Below, piece by piece: positions 38,855-46,777 of a stretch of 64,000 bases of DNA. This DNA is from Lates calcarifer. Taxonomy: Eukaryota; Chordata; Actinopteri; Centropomidae. Below the pieces are notes generated by a model. The model searched no databases and was not told where the DNA came from. It saw only the letters and a program-made list of their open reading frames with translations. The position numbers were made by a program, and so were the translations under genes. Each line of letters opens with the position of its first letter. Positions within the stretch are counted from its first letter, which is position 1. The DNA is taken from assembly GCF_001640805.2 (NCBI RefSeq), contig NC_066850.1, positions 1,631,149 to 1,695,148 on the forward strand, in the 5' to 3' direction.

Positions 38855-40826
38855 TCTCTTTCTTTTGCGCTGGTAATGAGAGCTGTAGGTGTCCGCCGAC
38901 TGTCACATACACACCGCAGAGCGTTTAACGTTTTAGCAGGTGTGCTCGCTCACACACTCAACACGCAGTACTGCTGGATGTCTGCCACAGTGCCAGGACA
39001 CCTACAGTGTGATGCGGAAATAGGAGGAAACCATATGGGTCTTTTTTTTTTTTTTTTAGCTCCCGCCAATCTCCATGCAAACACCATGCTTTATGATAAA
39101 ATACATCTGTTGTTCTGTCAGGCCAAATATAAACTGTTTGAGCTATAGCTGCACATACTGCACCCGTGCCTTTGTTTTGGCCTGTATATTCAGTTCACCC
39201 AAACAATGCAAAAAGAGCCATGACCTCCCAGGGCTTCCTTTAATTGCCATGGCTAATTTTCTTACACTCCACCCAGGCAGACAACACAGACATCCAGTAT
39301 CTCGTTAAAGCATGGGGGCATTTAGTCTGAGAGCTTAATGAGCTTGAGACTGCAGCACTGTGAATAACGTTCATAAAAGTAGCGTCTAGCAGCGATGGAA
39401 AGCTGGGGCAGCGATAATTTCTAACATTTTAGAGAGAAAACAAGCAACATTATTATCGTGGATTCAAACTGACAGCAGCCTTAACGTGGTGTTTTGGGCG
39501 CTTAAAAGTTTCCCATCAGTGTGATACAGGCGTATATTCCTGATATGACATTGCAAAACTAACGAGAAGTATTCAGCAGTCCTGCTCATTCTCATTATGC
39601 CGTCTCCAGTTACCCGGCCGACTGTAACCGTGTAAGATACTAAATGATGAATGAATCCTCGCCGCTGGTCAGCCTGGCATTCGCCTGTACTGTACCTCAA
39701 CAGCAGAGAAAACCCAGAGCACGTGGGTTTTTTTCTCCATCGCAGTCACAACCATATCTGCTGCTGGAGAAACAACGCCATCACTCTTTTGTATCCTCAC
39801 AGTCTCCTCACTTGAATTTAATGTTGACATTGAAACCTGCCATGAGCAGTTTTAGAAGAGTGTTCATAGAGAACAAACACATCCTTTTCTTTTGTTTCTA
39901 AAAGAGTGATACTCTGGAAATGTGTTTATTCACACTTGCCTGCAGCTTACTATCTAATCTATACATTCCAGCCAAGCCCAGTGCAAAATAACAAGTTACA
40001 CATTCACAGTGTTTTACTGCTCATAGTGACAGTATGTTTGTTTGTGAAGGTAATATATAAGGCTGACATGTATCTATAAATACAAACATTTAATTTCTAC
40101 CCATGTAGTTTGGGAATTTGGAGAGTTAAAGGGTCAAAGGTCAATTAACTCATTCAGCACATCAGTGAAAATGTACACTTTCAATTAAAGCACTGAAATC
40201 GCAGTTGTAACAATGTGAAAATGGTCATATCGGGTCAAGAGGAAAATAACAAGTCCACTTCTGACAAACGACAGGGAGAAGGGAAAACAGCAGAACACAT
40301 CTGCTGCTTGTTCTTTGAACTGTTTTGCTTCTAGACAGTCACAGGCGGAGGAGATGTGATGAATTCCCCTGGAGCCAGCACGGGAAGAAAAGCTCAACTT
40401 GTTCTCACATCTCCTGCTACTGAGGAGAAATAACTAGCTCCACTCACTTTGATGGAGAGGAATATACACACTCACACACAGACACACACAGACACACACA
40501 GGCTTTCTGCCTGGCTGCTTGGAAGTAACTCATTTTTTGTATGTTTCTGTCATGTACCTCTCCCATTTTTTCTCCTGGTTCCCCCACTCAACCTGTCTGC
40601 TTTCTTACTCTGCAGAGAAATCCACTTGTTTTCAGACACCAGATCCCTCCTGTCATTATCATCACCATTGCCTCTGCTGTCATTAAGTTTATCCCAGTGA
40701 TGACGCTCTTCATCAGCCACACCAAGCCCTCTTCCCTCTCCTCCCACTCTCACTTACCTGTGCGATCTCATACAGCAGTTTGTAGTGTTCCTCCCGTTTC
40801 TGCAAGGTACACAAATTGCAGCCCAT
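13696..40826 (-). CDS. pdzrn4: pdzrn4 short isoform, nine coding exons (gene-level entry)
   Basis: Joining nine exons gives an 820-residue protein. Residues 1-23 are the alternative N-terminus, 24-113 the second half of PDZ1 plus linker, about 149-236 PDZ2 (LGLTL carboxylate-binding loop at 161-165), and 237-275 an acidic, probably helical stretch. Short helical segments lie near 373-391 and 426-456, and a basic conserved domain fills 631-820, ending in -SVTTV, a class I PDZ ligand. The order matches human PDZRN4 as I remember it, including [23 protein letters not shown], which separates it from PDZRN3 (whose end reads ...KKIFDNW...VYNSFLSVTTV). Human short isoforms are about 778 residues, so the length fits. 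PDZRN4/LNX4 belongs to the Ligand-of-Numb-X family; the long form is a RING-type E3 scaffold, but no RING exon was found here. All introns are GT-AG: 16919, 906, 3224, 1693, 1078, 193, 571 and 84 bp in transcript order. Identity is secure; the expression of this isoform in this species is inferred. Confidence 0.93.
14269..14352 (-). other. pdzrn4: pdzrn4 last intron, 84 bp, open in frame
   Basis: The sequence CAG|GTATGT...GTGTTCCAG|AGC separates the last two coding exons. Removing it joins SRQLQ to SYMQLLQQ, as in the vertebrate family (HYQSYMQLIQQ). The intron is a multiple of three and contains no stop, so a plain translation runs straight through it. Its pyrimidine-rich 3' half translates into a hydrophobic run. 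Confidence 0.9.
14353..15417 (-). CDS. pdzrn4: pdzrn4 large exon: disordered linker with two helical segments
   Basis: The exon encodes 355 codons with no stop. It begins [20 protein letters not shown] after the acceptor AACACCAG|CAT and ends GGSRQLQ before the donor CAG|GTATGT. Recognisable PDZRN4 blocks are SGFGRSTDS near the start, [16 protein letters not shown] (about residues 373-388 of the short protein), [20 protein letters not shown] (about 426-445), and [18 protein letters not shown] with [20 protein letters not shown]. Between them lie Gly-, Ser- and Pro-rich stretches that look disordered and lineage-specific. The two Leu/Glu-rich blocks are probably short coiled coils; [10 protein letters not shown] and RSTPL are possible phosphorylation sites (inference). 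Confidence 0.93.
15418..15988 (-). other. pdzrn4: pdzrn4 intron, 571 bp
   Basis: Donor GTGAGAGTGC, acceptor CTTCAAACACCAG. No additional feature seen. Confidence 0.85.
15989..16105 (-). CDS. pdzrn4: pdzrn4 exon: acidic helical linker after PDZ2
   Basis: The 39 codons start [20 protein letters not shown] and continue through [19 protein letters not shown]. The composition (Glu, Leu, Arg and Lys in heptad-like spacing) suggests an alpha helix or short coiled coil. [15 protein letters not shown] resembles the region following PDZ2 in LNX3/LNX4 proteins. The acceptor is GATTTCAG|CTG and the donor GAG|GTGAGAG, both phase 0. The last few residues are the least certain because other GT dinucleotides lie near, but this donor fits best and keeps the frame into [10 protein letters not shown]. 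Confidence 0.87.
16299..16400 (-). CDS. pdzrn4: pdzrn4 exon: end of PDZ2 (helix alphaB and last strand)
   Basis: The 34 codons read [20 protein letters not shown] followed by [20 protein letters not shown] is the conserved PDZ strand, [13 protein letters not shown] is the ligand-lining helix alphaB, and [12 protein letters not shown] is the closing strand. Boundaries are GATGTGCAG|ATA and CAG|GTGAAC, both phase 0. It completes an apparently intact PDZ2 of about 88 residues spread over three exons. Confidence 0.93.
16401..17478 (-). other. pdzrn4: pdzrn4 intron, 1078 bp
   Basis: Donor GTGTGTAG, acceptor GATGTGCAG. Contains only unsupported short frames. Confidence 0.85.
17479..17541 (-). CDS. 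pdzrn4: pdzrn4 exon: middle of PDZ2 ([11 protein letters not shown])
   Basis: This is a 21-codon micro-exon, [20 protein letters not shown] plus Q. It contains the standard PDZ segment A-x-DGR-I-x-x-GDRIL that leads into the INGxxV strand of the next exon. It is bounded by TTTTGTGCAG|GTGG and CTACAG|GTGTGT, both phase 0. Too short for ordinary ORF calling, it was found by following PDZ2 through the intron sequence. Confidence 0.92.
17542..19234 (-). other. pdzrn4: pdzrn4 intron, 1693 bp, with homeodomain-type sites near the PDZ2 exon
   Basis: Donor GTGGGCGC, acceptor TTTTGTGCAG. The stretch 18820-19110 is compositionally balanced, has several TAATTA/TTAAT motifs and is free of simple repeats, so it is a possible conserved noncoding element (inference only). 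Confidence 0.7.
19235..19333 (-). CDS. pdzrn4: pdzrn4 exon: start of PDZ2 (LGLTL binding loop)
   Basis: The 33 codons read [20 protein letters not shown] followed by [18 protein letters not shown] is the GLGF-type carboxylate-binding loop of PDZ2, and TGIYVSQ is strand betaC. The same motif order (KLGLTVCYRTDDE...GIY) is known in PDZRN3 and PDZRN4. The acceptor GTGTAATAG|GAG has a weak pyrimidine tract; the donor is CAG|GTGGGC. Both ends are phase 0. Confidence 0.93.
19334..22557 (-). other. pdzrn4: pdzrn4 intron, 3224 bp
   Basis: Donor GTACAG, acceptor TGTAATAG. Contains an imperfect two-copy 26-bp tandem duplication at 22331-22382; no exon recognised. Confidence 0.8.
22331..22382. repeat. 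Two-copy 26-bp tandem duplication
   Basis: GCCAATTTTCTTGTATTATT and GGCAATTTTTCTTGTATTGT are adjacent, head-to-tail, with a few mismatches. Confidence 0.75.
22558..22660 (-). CDS. pdzrn4: pdzrn4 exon: inter-PDZ linker ([13 protein letters not shown])
   Basis: The exon has one base completing the split serine codon followed by 34 codons: [20 protein letters not shown] and then [14 protein letters not shown]. This acidic linker between PDZ1 and PDZ2 corresponds to the human CHSLHPMEHEFYE... segment that is characteristic of PDZRN4. The acceptor is CTCTCTAG|C and the donor GAG|GTACAG. The phase (one base in front) fits exactly the two bases left by the upstream exon, which supports both boundaries. 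Confidence 0.93.
23567..23838 (-). CDS. pdzrn4: pdzrn4 exon: second half of PDZ1 and [13 protein letters not shown] linker
   Basis: The exon carries 90 full codons plus two bases of a split serine codon (AG|C). It starts [18 protein letters not shown], the last strands and helix alphaB of PDZ1, continues through [11 protein letters not shown], and then has the conserved linker [18 protein letters not shown] and [14 protein letters not shown]. The acceptor is TTTCACCAG|GTGAAC and the donor GACAG|GTGAGG. This is the first exon shared by long and short isoforms; in the long form the initial V would follow the missing first half of PDZ1. From memory, human PDZRN4 has one more residue between HEEAV and PIVVQV, so this copy may carry a one-residue deletion in the loop after alphaB. 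The segment after RRTP ([13 protein letters not shown]...) looks poorly conserved. Confidence 0.94.
25679..25718. repeat. AT microsatellite
   Basis: About 40 bp of alternating A and T (ATATATATAT interrupted by ATTAT). Confidence 0.9.
27675..27712. repeat. CA microsatellite, about 19 units
   Basis: A pure (CA)n tract bounded by GGACACT and GAGCG; likely length-polymorphic. Confidence 0.95.
27859..27881. repeat. AG microsatellite
   Basis: A pure (AG)n tract of about 11 units. Confidence 0.92.
35455..35492. repeat. CA microsatellite, about 19 units
   Basis: A pure (CA)n tract followed by an A run. Confidence 0.95.
37430..37930. repeat. Dispersed repeat 'CCTGGTCACCACAGAGTGA', copy 1
   Basis: Shares CCTGGTCACCACAGAGTGA, then TTAGCTCA...TTGCTAGCTCAGTTGCTAA and an AAAGACATTACCACCAT...CTGTCTCATAA block, in the same order and orientation, with the copy at 49.40-49.66 kb. 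It is rich in gctaac/tgctag motifs. Class unknown to me, probably a decayed non-autonomous transposon. Confidence 0.6.
38815..38852. repeat. CT microsatellite, about 18 units
   Basis: A pure (TC)n tract within a purine/pyrimidine-biased region (38.58-38.88 kb). Confidence 0.95.
40758..40826 (-). CDS. pdzrn4: pdzrn4 alternative first coding exon (MGCNLC N-terminus)
   Basis: This exon encodes 23 residues, [10 protein letters not shown] followed by [13 protein letters not shown], and ends at a consensus donor CAG|GTAAGT. Human PDZRN4 has a short isoform starting with a nearly identical peptide, which decides this ATG. Its context (AGA ATG G, A at -3 and G at +4) is strong. One in-frame upstream ATG exists (41.0-kb side, peptide MRKRCGG...), with a stop farther up, but that extension is low complexity (CA-repeat derived HTHTHT) and is probably 5' UTR. 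The exon replaces the RING, zinc-finger and first-half PDZ1 exons. Splicing to the next exon is phase 0 (...[11 protein letters not shown]). Gly2 with Cys3 and Cys6 is a plausible dual-acylation signal. Confidence 0.9.
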
Positions 40827-41400
40827 TCTAGTTGTCAGGGAAACAGTGCCGAGCGCCCGCTGGAGTGTGTGCGCCTGTCTGCGGAGTGTGTGTGTGTGTG
40901 TGTGAGCTCCCCCTGGGGCGAAAACACACTCGGGCTCCTCTTCCTGGCTGGCTCCCCCACACCTCTTTCTCATCCGTGTATCCTCAGAGATCCCCTCTGT
41001 CGCTCCGAGCGCGGCGCGGCGCACATGTGCCTCAGTTCACGGCTTTAGCAGAGGTTGTGGGTGTAGTTCCTTCAGTGTGTTTGTGTGTGTGTGTGTGTGT
41101 GTATCAGTAGTAAGATGAGTAAAAGCACCTGGCTTCTGTTTCCCTCTTGCCTGTCACTCCTTCCCTTGATTCTCACTTGCATGCCTACATACACTCTTTC
41201 CACTCTCTTGTCTCCACCACCTCCTCTGTCAGTGTGAGCACACGCTCCTACATGCACACACTTTTGGCTGGTGAAGACACACCTCCTCCTGTGGCAGGCT
41301 GTCTACACATGCCTGCTCCTACTCCGGCTCATGAATAGATGGCATCCTCATTGGCTGTTTAAGGGAAGGGGCTGGGAGAAGAGGGAGGGGACTGGTCTTA
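40827..41400 (-). promoter_or_regulatory. Probable promoter and 5' UTR of the short pdzrn4 isoform
   Basis: Because the alternative first exon has its own start codon, transcription must begin upstream of it unless a further noncoding exon exists. The stretch at 40985-41020 is locally GC- and CpG-rich (GCGCCGCGCCGCGC on the minus strand). A CCAAT box in minus orientation (AGCCAAT) lies at 41350-41356. Two GT/CA tracts (about 40886-40902 and 41076-41103) flank the GC-rich block and could sit in or near the 5' UTR. No convincing TATA box was seen. The exact start site cannot be read from sequence. Confidence 0.45.
41072..41103. repeat. GT microsatellite near the short-isoform promoter
   Basis: (GT)n with one interruption, about 250-280 bp upstream of the pdzrn4 MGCNLC start codon. 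Confidence 0.9.
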
Positions 41401-44400
41401 TCTTGGGCAGATTCAGTATCTGAACATCAGTGTTGTTGTGTGCTGGCACAGGGAAGGACTTGCTGAATGTGTGTGTGTTTGTGTGTGTGTAAGAGATAGA
41501 TTGCACTACTGGCTGCATCTGTTTGTTGTCTGTGTGTACACATTCCCCCAAAAACCCCAAATCCCTGCAAAAAAAATCAATGCAAAAAACTCTCTGGAGT
41601 TAAAATGCCATCCGCACAGTTAATCAAGTTACCAAGAGGCTATTTGTCAGTGCTCACATTTGACAACTGGATTTGGCATGGAAATCAATCTCATTTGGAT
41701 TCAATCTGATAGCCCTTTGCACTCAGTACAATGGCTGGAGGAGCGGTGTTTAGTGGCTGCCATAGATTTACAGTCAAGAGAGCGATAGTCGCCAAACAGA
41801 CGCTTCCCTCCCTCTCTGCCGGCAGTTAGACAAGGGCACCGGACTGAGCTGACACACAGGAAGAAACACAGACAAGTATTGATTGGCTTCAAATTAGCTT
41901 CCAGCCCAACTGGCCCCACGCTACGGGGGTGAGGGACGCAGGGGGAGTGAAGCAAAGAGAGGGTGATGGAAAAAGGAGGCGAGAAGTGGATGGAAGACTC
42001 AGAGATGCTGCTAAAATAAATTGAAAATCAGTGATGAGCATTAGAACTCTGTCACGCTGGAAATCATGCTTCTTTGCCACAGTCAATATGTTTTGACAGA
42101 TACATAATGTAGTTGTGTAGTTGAGTTTAGGCACTAAAGGCACTTGCTTAAGGTTAAGGAAAGATTGTGGTCTTGATTTATTATTAAAAGGTCAACATAA
42201 GTGACTTGAAGAATGAGTTACAGGGTGTTTACTTGATTAACATTTAAAGTCAAATGGAAATTGGAATTTTCTACACTTTTGTGTGAGGAAATCTAAAATG
42301 ATACACACAGATCATCTGCATAGTTTTCCATTTTTCAAAGCAGAATAAAAATACATATTTGTTTAAACATTGCCTAAGCCTCAGGAGAGTATTTCATGTT
42401 TGACTGACATTTGAAAAGCGACAGTGATAGGAGACATGCAAGACAGATTAACCAGCACACATAATGCTGGTCACTGATTCAAGACATCTTTCCCTTTGCA
42501 ACATTTAACATTTGGGAGGGAGGACGCATTAAGTTTATATTTCACACTCTTAAGTGGAAGCCAGGTAGCTAAGCTAACTAGCTTCCACTCGGAACATGGA
42601 CCTAGCTTGTCCCCATTAGCGCCGGTTCCCACAAGATTTTGTGGTTCATGTTGTTTTCTGTCAGTGGAAACAACAGTATGTCAAAATGAAGCTGCTAGTA
42701 AGAGAGTTACAAAACAATATATTACATTATCCAGAGCAAAGTTCTGGATAAAGTTTGCAAGGACAGCCTTCAGCATCACAATGGGCAGTGTGGACGTCAA
42801 TCGATGCAATCAATAATGTATTGTTCTGCACTGCATGTTTTCTTTCCCAGTGTATGGTTAGGTCATTCTTTCTTTACAAAAGGTCAGTACAGTTCATACT
42901 GTGCCAGCCGGTTGTTCATATCTTACATTGAAATAAGTCAGCAGCACAGGCTAACGGTATAAAACAGAGAGTTCCCGGTCAGAAGGCAGATACGCCACGC
43001 CCGCATGACGAATAGCCGTCACTTCTAAGACCATGAGCAGAGAGCACAGATGCGTCATCCTCCTTATCACCAGTCATGCAGGTACAAGGACCATAGTGGA
43101 GCAGTCAAGGGCGTCGGAGCAGATCCAGATACAGCCCCCCAGATAACACTTAACCCCTTCTGTCCGAGCACTTTTGTCCCATTCTGATGATGTCACCGCC
43201 GTCTGCGCCGACCTCTGAAGGTGACTTCTCAGGGTGACATCACCAGCTAATGACCTTTAGGGTTCTTCTCTTTCTTTGATTATTTTCCTGCTCCTCTTCT
43301 AGCATCTCTCACTGGTTTCCAGTGCTGAAGTTTGCAGTCTGAGTGTGGGATTAGCAATATTACCAGACTCTGGTTAAACTGTCACTGTGATCATAGCCCA
43401 CATAAGCTGGGATTTGCTGACGGACACAAACACAGAGCTAAATATTTGTCCTGAACACACTTCTCACTCACAGCTCTCGAAAGCTTGACATTTCCATCTT
43501 ATTCCTCCATTTATCAAAAAGGGAAAGTAAATCTGAGATGAACGGTGTTTCTGCAGAAGGTGACATCATCATTGTGTTCATTTATGGCCCATCACCATCC
43601 CTTTCATTGTTCATATCACCCACTTTCCATCATCGCTACAATTTCTCTCCTCCTCCGTTTCATCATCCTGTATTATTGCTGCTGTGTGCGTGAGACACTG
43701 GACAGATGTCTAGCTCATGTTCTCATATAAAATTGAAGAGAGTCGTATAATCTTTAAGAGAGGTGGGATTTGAAACCTAGAGATGAGAAATTATACAGGG
43801 GAATATTGCACATTTGCACAAACAAAACCCGCCTTCTCGTCTTTGATGTCTGAGCTGGACTTGCAATACTGCGGCAGAGTGGTGTCATACATGTAAGGTT
43901 GTACGTTCAATAAAGTCTTAGGCAAGTAGTTAACTTCAGGGTGAGGGGGGCTGAGGTGGGTTCAAACAGCTGTACCGGTCAGTTCATATTTTATGGTAAA
44001 GTCCGTCAGTGTGATCTGCCAGTCAGTCAAAGGTTAACCAAAAATAGCTTGCTGCAGGGGGAAAGTGTTGCACTTCAAAGGAAGCCTGAAACGCAACATT
44101 AGCATAATGTCCTGTACGGCTGTGATTGAGAGAAAATGGGCCACTTCACACGTTCCTCTCTGAAAATAGAAACATGTTAGGTAAGCTTTGAACCGTTTCA
44201 GTATTACATTTACAGTAAATCTGAGTGTAAACTTTTATAAAACTTTTCAGGGTTCTGGTTGATAACTGCAGCCATGTGAATCCTGCACTTACATGTGCAA
44301 AAGCCACAGTATCCTTGACGACAGACAAGGCAGTGCGTCATGGGTAGGGAGCGAATCTAATCAGGAAAGATGATCACGCATTCGGCCTGCCCTGCAGAAT

Positions 44401-46739
44401 GCTAACAAACTGCTGTTAAATAAGTTACCAGTGCAAACTTTTCTCTCTCTTTCTCCCACAAAGCTGCCTTGAAGCGTATCATCGTAGACACATCCTGAAC
44501 ACGACGCAGTGGCGCACCTTTAATGTTAGGAAAGCCAGACTGAAAACACCTCCAGGACTCATAAATCTTGTTTTTTTATGATGATCTGAGAGTGTCCTTT
44601 GTGCAATGTCATTTAGGAGTCTTTAGGATGACAGGTTTGATTTCAGGAACAGAGCCTGTGACGCTTGCAGCACATTTATTACGCCAAAGAAAACATGCTA
44701 GTAGATTCTTATGTCAGACAGTCACGGTGGTGAAAAGAGTCAACGCTGGGCCCCGATGCTAGATGGTCAAAGAGGGCCCTGCACATCATAACTAGACTGA
44801 ACCAGTTTAAAAGTAAAACTTTTCTTTTATTGTGATGTTTAGGTGTCATGGCATGTATGGAAATGTCAGGTTTCTGCCAGCTGTCTAAGCTGACTGCGTG
44901 AGAAGAGCCTGAGGCTGACCCACACACAGCTCTCGACAGCCATAACCCATACATTATTTAACACTCTGAACCATTCATCTAGGTAAAAACACGATTAGAG
45001 TGCTACTTACAGCGCAGAGCTAAAGGCCAAGGGGAAATGATGGTACGTGATGGTAATTGAAAAGTCCTTTTCTGTTTTTTGTTCTAGTAATTACATTGTA
45101 ACTATTCATTACTGTCTAATTACTTTGCAGGAGGCCAACGTTCAGATCCAATCCTCATAATGACTATCTCTCCTCCACTCATTGTCTCCTGATCCTGATT
45201 GTTGAGGCAAAATAACCGACTCTGTGAAAAAAAAAAAAAAGCGCCCGAGTGATTCCAGTCATTCAATTATCAAATTATGAACAGAGTTATAAGAGGAACA
45301 AAAGGCGGTCAGGCCACAAAAGTAAGGAAAAAGACAAAACAACTAAACTGGGATCCATTCAGCTAAACACAGAGGGACCTTTTGTTCATAATTTGCAGAC
45401 TGCCAGTTGGGCAAAAATCATTCATTAGTGAGTTGTTGGAGAAACAGTGTGTTTTATGTCCAATCTTAGTAATGTCCCCTTTGAGCAGCCAGGCAAAGCG
45501 AGGCCAACACACAAATTCACAATATATATACAGGAGCAGGACAAAGTGTGCGATAATGAAACCGAGGAAGCCATTAAAACAAGTCAAATCACTGTCGAAT
45601 CAGTCGCTAACACTTTCTTTTTTACTGCACCATTGAACAAGGCTATTTAGAAAAGCAAATGGCGGCATTTCAGGATCAGACGCCCAGGGGGCTGTGTTAC
45701 CCTCCCACTGGTTAAGTTCCCTATTCAATATATACAGGAACTTAACCACCACAGAGCAGCATGACCGGGGGGGAATATGAGACCGTGACAGCCTCTTTAC
45801 TCGATAAGCCAGCAGCCAACCTGGCGTCTGACCAGCTGACCTCACACCATGCTGGCCATGCAGGGTCAAGTAGCCCATAAGGGTGGAGCTGTCCTCAGGC
45901 GCTGGTTCAGATTTCCCCGTCAACAGCTTGAACACACAAGACGAAACTGACTCAGAATCAGCGTGCAAACCACGGAAGAGCTTTGTTCCACTAAATATCT
46001 TGAGAGGAAGCAGTCGCTCTGACAAAAGGAATCTTTCTTGTGTTGGTCTTGCAGCCTCTCCTTCATTCACTTTATCGTCATCATCATTTCCAGCAAAAGT
46101 ATATCTGAGAGCTGTGATCCCATGCAGTTATTTGATCACAGCATCTACCAACAGGAGCTCATCTGCTGCACAGCTGAGCCTCAGGTTTCATCCTGACCAA
46201 TGTGTGTGTGTGTGCATAAAGGACACATTATTATCTGTGCTATAGCCTTAGGGTGTAAACATACACAGATACGCCCCGTCCACACACACACATCTACACT
46301 GGAGTGCCACTGGGCTCTGGGCCTGACCCTGTTGTGTTAACCCAGTAGCATCGCTCCAATAAAACTGATTAGAGAAGTCTTCCCCTGCTGCTCCCAGACC
46401 CTGCTGCTGGACTAATGGCACAAGTGGGCCTCTTAAACTTTCCACAACATCTGTGCCAGTATTGAACCATGAGGATGGATGGTGCAAAAGGGCCAGGGAC
46501 AGCACCACTGGAGACCCAAGGCAGGCAGGGAAAGATAAGACCCGACACAGTAGATAGATAGAAAAATAGATCAATAGATGCCTATATTTGTGCATCTTTT
46601 TTTTTTGTCTTCATCTGAATGCAGTGTGCATCATCCTGTCCTCCACTCCATGCTGCAGAGTGCAGGAAGGCCAAGCCAGCTGTTCTTCCATTGTGCAGGT
46701 GCTTAACAGGATTACAGAGGGGCACAAGGCCAGCCTCTT

Positions 46740-46777
<38 letters not shown>

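Larger units (their letters stand above)
23839..40757 (-). other. pdzrn4: pdzrn4 large intron, 16.9 kb (short isoform intron 1)
   Basis: Donor CAG|GTAAGT at the alternative first exon, acceptor TTTCACCAG at the PDZ1 half-exon. It contains microsatellites, degenerate gctaac-rich repeat DNA (26.4-26.9 kb), a copy of a dispersed repeat at about 37.43-37.93 kb, and a DR1-type nuclear-receptor motif at 40131-40143. I found no further exon, but a small one without family homology could be missed. Confidence 0.8.

Noticed and set aside
13696..40826. Assignment to the paralogue pdzrn3
   Set aside because: The inter-PDZ linker ([13 protein letters not shown]...MEHEFYE) and the end ([17 protein letters not shown]) agree with PDZRN4 as remembered, not PDZRN3.
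40827..41022. In-frame N-terminal extension upstream of MGCNLC
   Set aside because: Low-complexity, partly CA-repeat encoded, and not part of the known short isoform; the MGCNLC ATG has the better context.
45600..46070. 156-codon minus-strand open frame
   Set aside because: Same strand as pdzrn4 but no RING, TRAF zinc-finger, coiled-coil or PDZ resemblance and no fitting splice sites.
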